25,406 bases of DNA from Gemmataceae bacterium (GCA_020847555.1 JADLBT010000151.1:1-25406); one strand, 5' to 3'. Counted from the first letter of the stretch, positions 1 through 8,400 are shown. Notes: generated by a model from the letters alone, not told the origin. Made by a program: numbers and translations.

Positions 1-2
1 AG

Positions 3-131
3 TATGAGAAGACGACCCACGCAAGCGAAACCAATGTCAAGGTGGCCATGATTCATATTCTGTTGCGCCGCATCCAGCCACGAAACCCATCCGATGAAAT
101 AGCCCAATCAGAGATGCGCAAAGCCGCGTGA
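3..131 (+). mobile_element. C-terminal tail of a probable IS transposase (partial)
   Basis: An open frame enters from the left edge and ends at TGA 129-131, giving 42 residues. It begins YEKTTHASETNVKVAMIHIL and continues with LRR. A Tyr-Glu pair followed about a dozen residues later by an Ala-Met-Ile and Leu-Arg-Arg stretch resembles the extreme C-terminus of IS5/IS4-type DDE transposases, which end shortly after such a helix. The catalytic residues would lie outside the window, so neither the family nor its integrity can be settled. The stretch is less GC-rich than the genes to its right, which fits an acquired element. Positions 132-171 lie between this stop and ruvX and may hold the element's terminal repeat, but I could not identify one. 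Confidence 0.45.
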
Positions 132-171
132 AATTCGCGTATTCTGCAAGAAAGAACCGCCGGATGGCTTC

Positions 172-651
172 TTACTTCTTGCTGTCCTCCGCGGCGCGGT
201 CCTGCAGCGGCCGGGCGCCCTCGTCGGCCGGACAGCCGGCGTCGAGGTAGGATTGCAGGAGAATCTGGGCCGCCACCCGATCGCGTCGCTCCTTGCGCTG
301 TTTGTGCGTCAGGCCGGCGCCCCACAGGAACGCTTCCGCCTCGACAGTCGTGAAACGCTCGTCGTAGAACGCGACCGGCAGCCCCGTCACCTCGCCAAGC
401 CACTTGCCGAACTGCCGCGCCTCGATCGCCTTCTTCCCCTCGCTCCCGTCAGCGTGGACCGGCAGGCCGACGAGGAGCCCGGCGGCCTCTTCCTCCTCGG
501 CGAGGGCGCGGAAGTACAGCGCGTCCGCCGCACGCCCGCGGCGCGTGTAGGTCGTCAGCGGCGAGGCGATGCGGCGCTCCGGGTCGCTCACCGCCAGCCC
601 GACCCGGACGGTCCCGTAATCAACCCCGAGCAGGCGCGTCCGGCGGCTCAC
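172..651 (-). CDS. ruvX: RuvX/YqgF-type Holliday junction resolvase-like nuclease
   Basis: This encodes 159 residues, close to the family's usual 135-160. YqgF/RuvX proteins have an RNase H-like fold and are linked to pre-16S rRNA 5'-end processing and to Holliday junction resolution. The N-terminal strand reads LLGVDYGTVRVGLAVSDP with the first acidic residue at D11. The central GLPVHADGSEG loop, the YDERFTTVEAE motif and the C-terminal RRDRVAAQILLQSYL helix carry the other expected acidic residues. The GTG start at 649-651 overlaps the stop of the upstream guanylyltransferase gene by 4 bp, so translation is probably coupled. Longer readings in this frame run into that gene and are artefacts. 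It is the last gene of a four-gene minus-strand run. The polar, charged tail after residue ~140 looks disordered. Confidence 0.92.
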   Translation of the reverse strand: MSRRTRLLGVDYGTVRVGLAVSDPERRIASPLTTYTRRGRAADALYFRALAEEEEAAGLLVGLPVHADGSEGKKAIEARQFGKWLGEVTGLPVAFYDERFTTVEAEAFLWGAGLTHKQRKERRDRVAAQILLQSYLDAGCPADEGARPLQDRAAEDSKK

Positions 652-1727
652 AGGTACTTCTCCAGCCCCTTCTTCCCGAGCAGCTCGACCAGTTGCTTGA
701 CCCCGGCCTCGTCGCGCCGGTCGGCAACGAGGGTTGCGTCGCCGTCCTGGACGATCAGCAGGTCTGCGACGCCGACCGTGGCGACCAGGTGCCCCTTGTC
801 GGCAGCGACGATGCAGTTGCTCGTGTTCAGGCCGCAGTGCAGCCCCAGGACCGTGTTGCCGTCCGCGTCCTGCGGGTTCATCCGCTCCAGCGCCAGCCAG
901 CTGCCGACATCGTCCCACTGGAACGGCGCCTTGACCATCAGCACCTCGCGGGCGCCTTCCATGACGGCGTGGTCGATGCTGATGCGGCCCAGCGCCTCGT
1001 ACTCGCGGCGGAAGACCGTGGCGCGCTCGGCCGTTGGCCACGCTCCGGCGATGCGCTGGACGGCGGCGTGCAGGGCGGGCTGCTGCCGGCGCAACTCCTC
1101 CAGCACGGCGGCTGCCCGCCAGACGAAGATGCCGCTGTTCCAGTAGTAGTCGCCGCTCACCAGGAAGCGCTCGGCGACGTCGGCCTGCGGCTTCTCCTGG
1201 AAGCGCCGGGCGCGGTAGACGCTGACGCCCTGGCGCTGGGCGAACTCGGGGCCACGCTGGACGTACCCGTACCCGGTCGCCGGGAAGGTCGGGGGGATGC
1301 CGAACGTGACGAGCGCGCCGGGGTGCTCGTCGGCCATCTGCACGGCGACGTGGACGGCGCGGCGGAACTCCTGCACCGGCTCGATAACGTGGTCCGCGGG
1401 GGTGACGATCAGGAGCCCCGCCGGCTCCTCCCGCGCCACCAGGGCGGCGCCCAGCCCGATGCAGGCGGCGGTGGCGCGCCCGCACGGCTCGCCGACGATG
1501 TGGTCGGCCGGCACCGCCGCGAGCTGGCGGCCGCACTCGTCGCAGTGGGCGGCGGCGGTGATGACCCAGGTACGCTCGGCCGGCACCATCCCCTCGACGC
1601 GGTCCACCGCCTGCTGGATCAGGGTGCGGTCGCCCGCGAGGGTGTGAAACTGCTTGGGGCGCTTCTGGCGGCTGCGCGGCCAGAAGCGCGTCCCCCCGCC
1701 CCCGGCCATGATCATCGCGTGCAGCAT
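648..1727 (-). CDS. manC: Mannose-1-phosphate guanylyltransferase
   Basis: This encodes 359 residues. It should make GDP-mannose from mannose-1-phosphate and GTP for glycan or exopolysaccharide synthesis in the cytoplasm. Residues 9-27 carry the signature GGGGTRFWPRSRQKRPKQF, and TPADHVI at 109-115 contains the metal/nucleotide-binding Asp of this nucleotidyltransferase fold. GYGYVQRG and the RFQEKP-like segment are also typical. The length matches monofunctional enzymes; the C-terminal isomerase domain of bifunctional ManC/AlgA proteins is absent. I chose the ATG at 1725-1727 because GGGAGG lies 7 nt upstream. An in-frame GTG near 1844 would add 39 residues read through an intergenic repeat. 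The gene lies 116 bp downstream of the UAP1-like gene and overlaps ruvX by 4 bp. Confidence 0.93.
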   Translation of the reverse strand: MLHAMIMAGGGGTRFWPRSRQKRPKQFHTLAGDRTLIQQAVDRVEGMVPAERTWVITAAAHCDECGRQLAAVPADHIVGEPCGRATAACIGLGAALVAREEPAGLLIVTPADHVIEPVQEFRRAVHVAVQMADEHPGALVTFGIPPTFPATGYGYVQRGPEFAQRQGVSVYRARRFQEKPQADVAERFLVSGDYYWNSGIFVWRAAAVLEELRRQQPALHAAVQRIAGAWPTAERATVFRREYEALGRISIDHAVMEGAREVLMVKAPFQWDDVGSWLALERMNPQDADGNTVLGLHCGLNTSNCIVAADKGHLVATVGVADLLIVQDGDATLVADRRDEAGVKQLVELLGKKGLEKYL

Positions 1728-1762
1728 TGCGGGACCTCCCTGTTCGGGAGACGTGAGGAGTT

Positions 1763-1835
1763 GAAAGCCCACGGATGACACCCCGCGGGCCAGGTCACCA
1801 GCGCTTCGCCCGCGGGCCGCAGCCCGTGGGCTTTC
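1763..1835. repeat. Palindromic intergenic repeat, copy 1 (73 nt)
   Basis: Two 28-nt arms (1763-1790 and 1808-1835) form an imperfect inverted repeat. The outer parts, GAAAGCCCACGG and CCGTGGGCTTTC, pair perfectly, as do the inner CCCGCGGGC segments; the middle is mismatched. The loop is 17 nt. A second copy with the same architecture and a similar 17-nt loop lies at 17688-17762, which points to a dispersed repeat family rather than a one-off terminator. It sits in the gap between the UAP1-like gene and manC, inside a likely operon, where it could affect mRNA processing or stability. Confidence 0.8.
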
Positions 1836-1843
1836 ATTCCCCA

Positions 1844-3235
1844 CTACTCCAAATACATCGGCTTGTCGATCTTCAGGTCACGGTCGATCTTCGCCGCCAG
1901 CTCGCCCGCGTCGAGCGCGTACAGCGGGCTGATCTCGAGCGCCACCGCTACGTTGCCGTCGGCGTCGCGCGGCACCTTCACGCCGGCCCGCTCCAGCCAG
2001 TCGGCAGCGACGTTGCTCATCGCCTGGGGCACCGTCTCCGGCGAGTCCGGCCCGGTCGCGTTCTTGAGCGGCTGGAACTCCTCGCGCCGGCTCGTCTCGA
2101 CCACCGTCCAGCGGTCCGCCTTCGGCAGCGCGTCGAAGATGAACATCTCGAACTTGAGCGCGTTCTCCTTCGCCGGCTGCAGCGGCTCGCCGCGCTCGTC
2201 GAGGCACGGCACCTTCTTGCGGGCGACGTGGAACGGCATCGCGTCGCCGCCAGTCGTCACGCGGCGCAGGAAACCCACGTCGAAGAGGTGGATCGCCGGG
2301 TTGCCGACGCGGAACCGCAGCTGCCCCGTCGCGTCCGTCTCGTGCGCCATGCTGTCCGGCAGGTCCGAGTATTCGATGATCCCGCAGCGGCCGTCGATCA
2401 GCACCAGATTGCCGAGCTTGTCCTTTGGCCCGTCCTTGGGGATCACCTTGGTCGAGACCTCGGCGCTGGCCGCGAGGTGGTGGCCCAGGAACGCCGGGTC
2501 GGCGATCCTGATCAGCGGGTTGTCCACCTGGAAGTAGAAGACGTGGCGCACGCCGCGCTGTTCCATTTTCTCCAGCAGACCCGAGTCGGCCAGCCCCTGC
2601 AGCGTCCCGCCGTGGCCGTTGGGGCTGGCGAACAGGCGGCCGCGGTCCTCCATGAGGATCTTGCCGCTCGCCATGTCCAGGGCCGGCATCGTCCCCTGCT
2701 TGAAGAAGAAGACCTCGGCCGCCGGCAGCCCGAAGTTATTCTGCTGGCGGAAATAGGCCAGCGTCTCGTCGTGCGTGGCGTCGCTCGTCATGATCAGGAA
2801 CGGCAGCGAGCGGCCGTATCGGCGCGACAGGGCGAGGATCTTCTCGGCGTGGATCTCGAACAGCGTCTTGTTCTTGACCGGGCTGATGGCGAACATCCCC
2901 TTGGGGTGCTCGAAGCCGAGGCGGCTGCCCTGGCCGCCGGCCACCATCAGCGCCGCCACCTCGCCGCACCGCAGCGCCGCCTCGCCCAGCGCGCGGTCCT
3001 GCGGGTCGCCCTCCGCGCGGGCGGCCGGCACCGGCTGGATGCGCTCGCGCGCCGGGACGGCGAATGTCTCGTCGCGAGCGGCGTAGAGCCGGCCGAGCTG
3101 CTCCAGGTCGAGAGCCCGGATCTGGTCGAGCAGAGCGCTCTGCTGGGCGTCGTCGAGCTGGTCCCACCAGGCCAGGAGGTGTTCCTGCCCGAATTGCCGC
3201 AGGTGGTGCCTCAGGTCGTCGGACACGGGGGGCAT
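1844..3235 (-). CDS. UAP1-like UDP-N-acetylhexosamine pyrophosphorylase (UDPGP family)
   Basis: This encodes 463 residues. It is predicted to join UTP and an N-acetylhexosamine-1-phosphate to give the UDP-sugar and pyrophosphate. The nucleotide-binding loop GGQGSRLG (residues 100-107) is followed by PKG at 111-113. Later come a PNGHGG segment, which matches the PNGNGG of UAP1 proteins, a VDNPL metal-binding segment, and EEFQPLKNATGPDSPET near residue 400, which strongly recalls the EFSPLKNA region of eukaryotic UAP1. This argues for HexNAc-1-P over glucose-1-P, although the substrate is not proven. The ATG at 3233-3235 was chosen because GAGAGGAG lies 7 nt upstream; a TTG at 3259 would add only 8 residues. 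It starts 20 bp after the metallo-hydrolase gene, so the two are probably co-transcribed. Confidence 0.88.
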   Translation of the reverse strand: MPPVSDDLRHHLRQFGQEHLLAWWDQLDDAQQSALLDQIRALDLEQLGRLYAARDETFAVPARERIQPVPAARAEGDPQDRALGEAALRCGEVAALMVAGGQGSRLGFEHPKGMFAISPVKNKTLFEIHAEKILALSRRYGRSLPFLIMTSDATHDETLAYFRQQNNFGLPAAEVFFFKQGTMPALDMASGKILMEDRGRLFASPNGHGGTLQGLADSGLLEKMEQRGVRHVFYFQVDNPLIRIADPAFLGHHLAASAEVSTKVIPKDGPKDKLGNLVLIDGRCGIIEYSDLPDSMAHETDATGQLRFRVGNPAIHLFDVGFLRRVTTGGDAMPFHVARKKVPCLDERGEPLQPAKENALKFEMFIFDALPKADRWTVVETSRREEFQPLKNATGPDSPETVPQAMSNVAADWLERAGVKVPRDADGNVAVALEISPLYALDAGELAAKIDRDLKIDKPMYLE

Positions 3236-3255
3236 CCGTGGTCTCCTCTCGTGAG

Positions 3256-4041
3256 TCAAAAGTCGAACTTCAGGCCGTCGTAAGCCAGCTGCACGCCCGG
3301 CGGGAGCTGCCGGTTTACCGTGGCGTGGTCGATCTCGTGCGACATGTGGGTGAAGTACGCCCGCCGCGGCCGGAACTTCTCGACGACATCCAGGGCTTCG
3401 CTCAGGCTGAAGTGCCCCGGGTGCGGTTTGAAGCGCAGGGCGTCGAGTACCAGCACGTCCAGCCCTTCCAGCAGCGGCCAGCTCGCGCGCGGGATCTTGT
3501 TGACGTCGGTGCAGTACGCGACGTCGCCGATGCGGAACCCGAACACGTCCCAGTGGGCGTGGACCAGCGGGATCGGCGTCACGCGCTGGCCCAGCACCAG
3601 GAACGGCGCCTCGGTGATGCGCTGGAAGACGAGCTTCGGCAGATACCCGACCGGCAGCTGCTCGGCGGCGGCGGAGAAGGCGTAGGCGAACGACTGCCGC
3701 AGCTTGCCCTCGACCTCCTGGGTGCAGTACAGCGGGACCGGACCGCCGAGGTAGCGCGGGATCGGCCGCAGATCGTCCAGGCCGAACACGTGGTCGGCGT
3801 GGAAGTGCGTGTACAGAACCGCGTGGATCACCTTGATCTTCTCGCGGATCAGCTGGAGGCGCAGCTCGGGCGGCGTGTCAATCAGGATGTTGCCGTCCGG
3901 GGTGGCGATCAGCACGGCGCAGCGGTGCCGGTGATTGTGCGGGTCGGTCGAGGTGCAGACTGCGCAGTCGCACCCGACCATCGGGACGCCGACCGACGTG
4001 CCGGTGCCGAGGAACGTGAACGTGCGGGACGGACCGGGCAT
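3256..4041 (-). CDS. PhnP-like metallo-beta-lactamase-fold phosphodiesterase
   Basis: This encodes 261 residues of the metallo-beta-lactamase fold. The start FTFLGTGTSVGVPMVGCDCA, with the cysteine cluster C24, C26 and C29, is typical of the PhnP group, where cysteines plus a distal histidine bind a structural zinc. HFHADH at 79-84 is the catalytic di-metal motif, and YCTDVN and THMSHEIDH supply further ligands. PhnP itself cleaves phosphoribosyl cyclic phosphate, but no other phn genes are present here, so the substrate may be a different cyclic nucleotide or phosphodiester. The ATG at 4039-4041 has CAGGAG 4 nt upstream. It is the first gene of the minus-strand run 4041-172 and is divergent from the MFS gene. 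Confidence 0.85.
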   Translation of the reverse strand: MPGPSRTFTFLGTGTSVGVPMVGCDCAVCTSTDPHNHRHRCAVLIATPDGNILIDTPPELRLQLIREKIKVIHAVLYTHFHADHVFGLDDLRPIPRYLGGPVPLYCTQEVEGKLRQSFAYAFSAAAEQLPVGYLPKLVFQRITEAPFLVLGQRVTPIPLVHAHWDVFGFRIGDVAYCTDVNKIPRASWPLLEGLDVLVLDALRFKPHPGHFSLSEALDVVEKFRPRRAYFTHMSHEIDHATVNRQLPPGVQLAYDGLKFDF

Positions 4042-4060
4042 CGGACTCCTGGTTGCTGGA

Positions 4061-4088
4061 TGACTTCCGCGGACAGGGCCGCTACACT
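4061..4088 (+). promoter_or_regulatory. Weak candidate promoter for the MFS gene
   Basis: In the 205-bp divergent gap, TGACTT (4061-4066) is followed after 16 nt by TACACT (4083-4088, within GCTACACTAT). TTGCCA (4156-4161) with TAGGCT (4179-4184) at 17-nt spacing is an alternative closer to the start codon. Neither is near consensus. Confidence 0.3.
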
Positions 4089-4246
4089 ATGACCTACTGT
4101 TTGAGGATACACGAATCCCGCGGCGCAGGCCATGCCGGAGCGGTGTGGCCGGGCGTTGCCACAAGCACTCGCGTTGCCTAGGCTTATCGCTTTACCCCGG
4201 CGCTTCACCTGAAGGCGGTTCTGCACTCCCCCTGGAACGGCACAAC

Positions 4247-5839
4247 ATGGCCACCCGCTCTCCGACCCTCGCGTCCCCCCCCAATGCGTACCGGCTGCTG
4301 TGGGCCGGGTTCTTCTCCATCTTCGCGGCCGGCGTCGGCTTCTCCGTCCGCGCCGGTATCCTGCCCATCTGGGCGGAGCGATACAACTTCACCAACCTCG
4401 ACCTGGGAACCATCACCGGCGGCGGCCTGGTCGGGTTCGGCGTGGTGATCATCCTCGGTTCGCTGATCGCCGACCGAGTCGGCTACGGCATCCTGATGAG
4501 CCTCGCCTTCCTCATGCACGTCCTCTCGGCGGTCATGGTATTGTTCTCCGACGCCGTGTATGGGTTGTCGAGTGACCCGGAGACGGCCCGCACCCTGGTT
4601 TACTGGAACCTGTACGTTTCGATGTTCCTGTTCTCCATCGCCAACGGCCTGTGTGAGGTGGTGGTGAACCCGATGACGGCGACCCTCTTCCCGACCCGCA
4701 AGACGCACTTCCTGAACGTCCTGCACGCCGGCTGGCCGGGCGGTCTGATCGCGGGCGGCCTGGTCGCGCTGCTGATGAACGACCCGAAGATTGGGAACTG
4801 GCAGCCGGGGTGGAAGGTCGATTGGATGGTGCAGATGTCGCTGTTCCTGGTGCCGGTGCTGATCTACGGCGCCTTGCTCGTCGGCCAGCGGTTGCCGCGG
4901 TCGGAGGCGGGGGAGGCGGGTCTGAGCCTCGGGACCATGCTGAGCCAGTTCGCCTCGCCCATCCTGCTGCTGCTGCTGTTCATCCACGCCCTGGTGGGTT
5001 ACGTCGAACTCGGCACCGACAGCTGGATCAGTAAAATCACCGGGCAGATCATGAGCGAGGGAGCCCTCGGGCGCCTGTTCTTTGTCTACACCTCGGCGCT
5101 GATGTTCGCCCTGCGCTTCTTCGCCGGCCCGCTGGAGCGAGTTCTCACCCCTCTGGGGCTTTTGTTCGTCTGTGCGGTGGTCGCCTGTGGCGGCCTGCTG
5201 CTTCTGGGCAGCGCCGAGGGCGTGTTGATGTGCCTTCTGGCGGTTACGGTGTATGGGTTCGGCAAGACGTTCTTCTGGCCGACGATGCTGGCGGTGGCGT
5301 CGGAGCGGTTTCCGCGCGGCGGGGCGGTCGTCCTGGGGGCCATGGGCGGCGTCGGCATGCTGTCGGCGGGCCTGCTGGGCGGGCCGGGCATTGGGTTCAA
5401 GCAGGACTACTATGCCTCCACCAACCTGAAAGCGAAAGACCCCCGGACCTACGACCGATACAAGGTCGAGCAGGAAAATACCTTCCTGGGCGTCTTCCAC
5501 GTTCAGGGACTGAATCAGCAAAAAGTCGCCCTCCTGCGGCTGGCCACGAAAACGCCGAGATCGCCGACCGACGAGGCAGATATGAACAAACTCCTCGAGA
5601 ATGCCGCTCTCAGGGAGTGGTGGGAGCGCGAGGGCCGCACGCATGTGAGCCAGGACGAAAAGCCGGTTGAGCGGGCCGACCTCTACGGCGGCCGGATGGC
5701 GTTGATGGTCACGGCGGCCGTGCCGGCTACGATGGCCGTGCTGTACCTGCTGCTGATCCTCTACTTCGCGGCGAAGGGTGGCTACAAGCCGGAAGTGATC
5801 GAGAGCGGCGGCACCCAGCTGGGCACCGGGGAGAGCTGA
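4247..5839 (+). CDS. MFS transporter with a large cytoplasmic or periplasmic insertion
   Basis: This encodes 530 residues of a major facilitator superfamily protein with about twelve hydrophobic helices. NGLCEVVVNPMTATLFPTRK followed by an HAGWPGGLI stretch recalls the NP...LFP and HGWWPGG-type motifs of the FucP/fucose-glucose-galactose:H+ symporter branch, so a sugar or related solute is plausible but not shown. A strongly hydrophilic stretch at residues ~385-481 separates the last two helices. This is far longer than a normal MFS loop and accounts for the protein exceeding the usual ~400-450 residues. The ATG at 4247 was chosen because the first helix follows directly; the reading further upstream is non-conserved-looking and rich in Arg/Gly. 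The ribosome-binding site (GGAACGG) is weak. It is a single gene, divergent from the hydrolase operon and 161 bp ahead of thrS. Confidence 0.85.
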   Translation: MATRSPTLASPPNAYRLLWAGFFSIFAAGVGFSVRAGILPIWAERYNFTNLDLGTITGGGLVGFGVVIILGSLIADRVGYGILMSLAFLMHVLSAVMVLFSDAVYGLSSDPETARTLVYWNLYVSMFLFSIANGLCEVVVNPMTATLFPTRKTHFLNVLHAGWPGGLIAGGLVALLMNDPKIGNWQPGWKVDWMVQMSLFLVPVLIYGALLVGQRLPRSEAGEAGLSLGTMLSQFASPILLLLLFIHALVGYVELGTDSWISKITGQIMSEGALGRLFFVYTSALMFALRFFAGPLERVLTPLGLLFVCAVVACGGLLLLGSAEGVLMCLLAVTVYGFGKTFFWPTMLAVASERFPRGGAVVLGAMGGVGMLSAGLLGGPGIGFKQDYYASTNLKAKDPRTYDRYKVEQENTFLGVFHVQGLNQQKVALLRLATKTPRSPTDEADMNKLLENAALREWWEREGRTHVSQDEKPVERADLYGGRMALMVTAAVPATMAVLYLLLILYFAAKGGYKPEVIESGGTQLGTGES

Positions 5840-5916
5840 TTCGTGGTCCGGGTGAGGGTGTCGGAGCCGCGGCGCTGCGTGCGCAGCCCGGACGGCAGCA
5901 ACCGTCACAGATCCGC

Positions 5917-5922
5917 TACAAT
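5917..5922 (+). promoter_or_regulatory. Candidate -10 element for thrS
   Basis: TACAAT, in the context GCTACAAT, lies 78 bp before the thrS start codon. I see no clear -35 at normal spacing, so only the -10 is proposed. Confidence 0.35.
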
Positions 5923-6000
5923 AGCCCCCACGAACCGCGTGCGCGGTCCGGCTGTCTATTCACGGACGGTAGACCGATCGCCCCACCCAGGATTGGAATC

Positions 6001-8265
6001 ATGCTCACCCTCGTTCTTCCCGACGGCTCGACCAAACAGGTTCCCGAGGGCGCCCGGCCGCGCGACGTGGCCGAGGGCATCGGCAAACGCCTCGCTCAGG
6101 CGGCGATCGCCGCTCGCCTCGACGGCACCATCATCGACCTCGACCGCGAGTTCCCCACCGGCAATGGCCAGCACACCTTCCAGATCCTCACCGAGAAGGA
6201 TCCTGACGCCCTGGCAGTGCTGCGCCACAGCTGCGCCCACATCATGGCTCGCGCCGTGATGCGCCTCTTCCCCGGCACCCAGCTCGCATTCGGCCCCGCC
6301 ATCGAGAACGGCTTCTACTACGACATCGACTCCCCCACCCCGATCCGCGAGGAGGACTTCCCACGCATCGAGGAGGAGATGCGCAGGATCGTCAAGGAAG
6401 CGGAGCCTTTCGAGCGCTTCGAGCGCTCCCGGGACGAGGCCCGCACCCTCGTCGCCGATCTCGGCCAGGGCTACAAGGTCGAGCACATCGACGGCACTCT
6501 GCGCGACGAGCAGCGCCTGAGCTTCTACCGCCAGGGCGAGTTCATCGACCTGTGCCGCGGGCCGCACCTGCCCCACGCCGGCCGGATCGGCGCCTTCAAG
6601 GTGCTCAGCATCGCCGGCGCGTACTGGAAGAACGACGCCAGCCGCAAGCAGCTCCAGCGCCTCTACGGCACCGCCTTCTTCACCCAGAAGGATCTCGACG
6701 CCTACCTGCAGCAGGTCGAGGAGGCCAGGAAGCGCGACCACCGCGTCCTCGGCAAACAGCTCAAGCTGTTCACCCTCAGCAACCTCGTCGGCAGCGGGCT
6801 GATTCTGTGGATGCCGCGCGGGTCGGTGGTGCGCGGCATTCTCGAAACCTTCATCAAGGACGAACTGGTCAAGCGCGGCTATCAACCCGTCTACACCCCG
6901 CACATCGGCCGGCTGGAGCTGTACCGCACCAGCGGCCACTTCCCGTACTACCGCGACGCGCAGTTCCCGCCGATGTACTTCAACGCCATCGCCGGCGCCC
7001 TCGACCTGGCCCAGTACCGCCTGGCGGCGGGGGAGCTGGACGCCAAGGGCGAGGCGAAGTTCCTCGAACTGCTCGACCTGGCCCAGTACCCGGCGAAGGC
7101 GTACCGCGCCGCCCGCACCACCGCCGAGAAGCTGGAGGCGATTCATCAGACGGTGCTCGGGCTGCTGGACGCCTTCCATCTCGACGCCCCGGACTACCGC
7201 AAGGCGGCCACCTCGGCCGACCGCGCCGAGGCGCTGCGGCACTGGCTGAGCGACCAGGAAGGCTACCTGCTCAAGCCGATGAACTGCCCGCACCACATCC
7301 AGATCTACAAGGCGGAGCCGCGGTCCTACCGCGACCTGCCGGTGCGCCTGGCGGAGTTCGGCACCGTCTACCGCTTCGAGCAGACCGGCGAGCTGTCCGG
7401 CATGACCCGGGTGCGCGGCTTCACCCAGGACGACGCCCACCTGTTCGTCACCGCCGAGCAGATCGAGGCGGAGGTCGGGGCCAACATCGACCTGGTGCTG
7501 TTCGTCCTGTCGAGCCTGGGCCTGACCGACTACCGGGTGCGCGTCGGCCTGCGCGACCCGGAGAGCACCAAGTACGTCGGCGACCCGGCCGACTGGGATC
7601 GGGCCGAGACGACCCTCGTCGAACTGGCCAGGGGGCGCGGGATGAACTACGTCGCCGAGAGAGGGGAGGCGGCGTTCTACGGGCCGAAGATCGACTTCGT
7701 GGTGCGCGACTGCATCGGCCGCGAGTGGCAGCTCGGCACCGTGCAGCTCGACTACAACCTACCGAAGCGCTTCGAGCTGGAGTACACCGGGGCCGACAAC
7801 CGGCCGCACCAGCCGGTAATGATCCACCGGGCTCCGTTCGGATCGATGGAGCGGTTCATGGGCATCCTGATCGAGCACTTCGCCGGCGCGTTCCCGCTCT
7901 GGCTGGCGCCCGAGCAGATGCGCGTGCTGACCGTTAGCGAGCGGTTCAACGACTACGCCCGCAAGGTCGATGCCGACCTGAAGGCGGCCGGCTTTCGCTC
8001 GACGGCCGACCTGCGTCCGGAGAAGATCAACTACAAGATTCGCGAGGCGCAGCTGGAGAAGATTCCGTACATGCTCGTCGTCGGCGAGAAGGAGCAGACC
8101 GCCGGCACGGTCGCGGTGCGCGACCGGGTGGACGGCGACCTGGGCGCGATGGGACTGCCGGAGCTGAAGGTCCGCCTGGACCAGGAGGTGCGCGAGCGGC
8201 GCATCCGCCAGGTGGTGAAAAGCGCGGCGGCGCTCAGCGAGGGCGGGGCCAAGTTCGAGGATTGA
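6001..8265 (+). CDS. thrS: Threonyl-tRNA synthetase with an insertion in the catalytic domain
   Basis: This encodes 754 residues; most bacterial ThrRS are about 640. It charges tRNA-Thr with threonine. In order there are: a TGS domain (residues 1-62); the editing domain with HSCAH (H76, H80) and C185/H189 in CRGPH; the class II core with motif 1 near YQPVYTPHI (~294-302); KPMNCPHH with zinc ligand C429; motif 2 around RFE; zinc ligands H480 (FTQDDAH) and H609 (MIHRA); and a C-terminal anticodon-binding domain from ~640. The MNCPHH form replaces the more usual MNCPGH. Residues ~326-420 are an extra, mostly helical and charged block between motif 1 and the zinc-binding region, containing LDLAQY twice (334-339 and 358-363). 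All catalytic and editing ligands are intact, so the enzyme should be functional. The infC-rpmI-rplT cluster often found after thrS is absent. Confidence 0.97.
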   Translation: MLTLVLPDGSTKQVPEGARPRDVAEGIGKRLAQAAIAARLDGTIIDLDREFPTGNGQHTFQILTEKDPDALAVLRHSCAHIMARAVMRLFPGTQLAFGPAIENGFYYDIDSPTPIREEDFPRIEEEMRRIVKEAEPFERFERSRDEARTLVADLGQGYKVEHIDGTLRDEQRLSFYRQGEFIDLCRGPHLPHAGRIGAFKVLSIAGAYWKNDASRKQLQRLYGTAFFTQKDLDAYLQQVEEARKRDHRVLGKQLKLFTLSNLVGSGLILWMPRGSVVRGILETFIKDELVKRGYQPVYTPHIGRLELYRTSGHFPYYRDAQFPPMYFNAIAGALDLAQYRLAAGELDAKGEAKFLELLDLAQYPAKAYRAARTTAEKLEAIHQTVLGLLDAFHLDAPDYRKAATSADRAEALRHWLSDQEGYLLKPMNCPHHIQIYKAEPRSYRDLPVRLAEFGTVYRFEQTGELSGMTRVRGFTQDDAHLFVTAEQIEAEVGANIDLVLFVLSSLGLTDYRVRVGLRDPESTKYVGDPADWDRAETTLVELARGRGMNYVAERGEAAFYGPKIDFVVRDCIGREWQLGTVQLDYNLPKRFELEYTGADNRPHQPVMIHRAPFGSMERFMGILIEHFAGAFPLWLAPEQMRVLTVSERFNDYARKVDADLKAAGFRSTADLRPEKINYKIREAQLEKIPYMLVVGEKEQTAGTVAVRDRVDGDLGAMGLPELKVRLDQEVRERRIRQVVKSAAALSEGGAKFED

Positions 8266-8286
8266 CGTGACGGCGCGGCAAGCTCC

Positions 8287-8307
8287 CCGAGGGCTGTCAG
8301 CTCTCGG
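8287..8307 (+). terminator. Hairpin after thrS
   Basis: CCGAGGGCT (8287-8295) pairs with AGCTCTCGG (8299-8307) over 9 bp including one G-U pair, with a 3-nt loop. It lies 21 bp after the thrS stop but has no T-run, so it may be a processing or Rho-dependent end. Confidence 0.45.
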
Positions 8308-8400
8308 AAGCCGCCCCGCCCGCCCCGCGCCGACGCCCCTCGTCCCTCCAGGACCGCCTAACTTCACGCGCTGCGCGCGACAAATCAGAAAAAAAACGCT

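Noticed and set aside
693..1778. Long plus-strand open frame opposite manC
   Set aside because: It is an artefact of high GC codon use on the other strand. It is rich in Arg, Gly, Ala and Pro without motifs, whereas manC on the minus strand has clear motifs and a ribosome-binding site.
5843..6259. Plus-strand frame overlapping the 5' end of thrS
   Set aside because: It overlaps the conserved TGS domain in another frame, and its product is Ser/Arg/Pro-rich with no recognisable feature.
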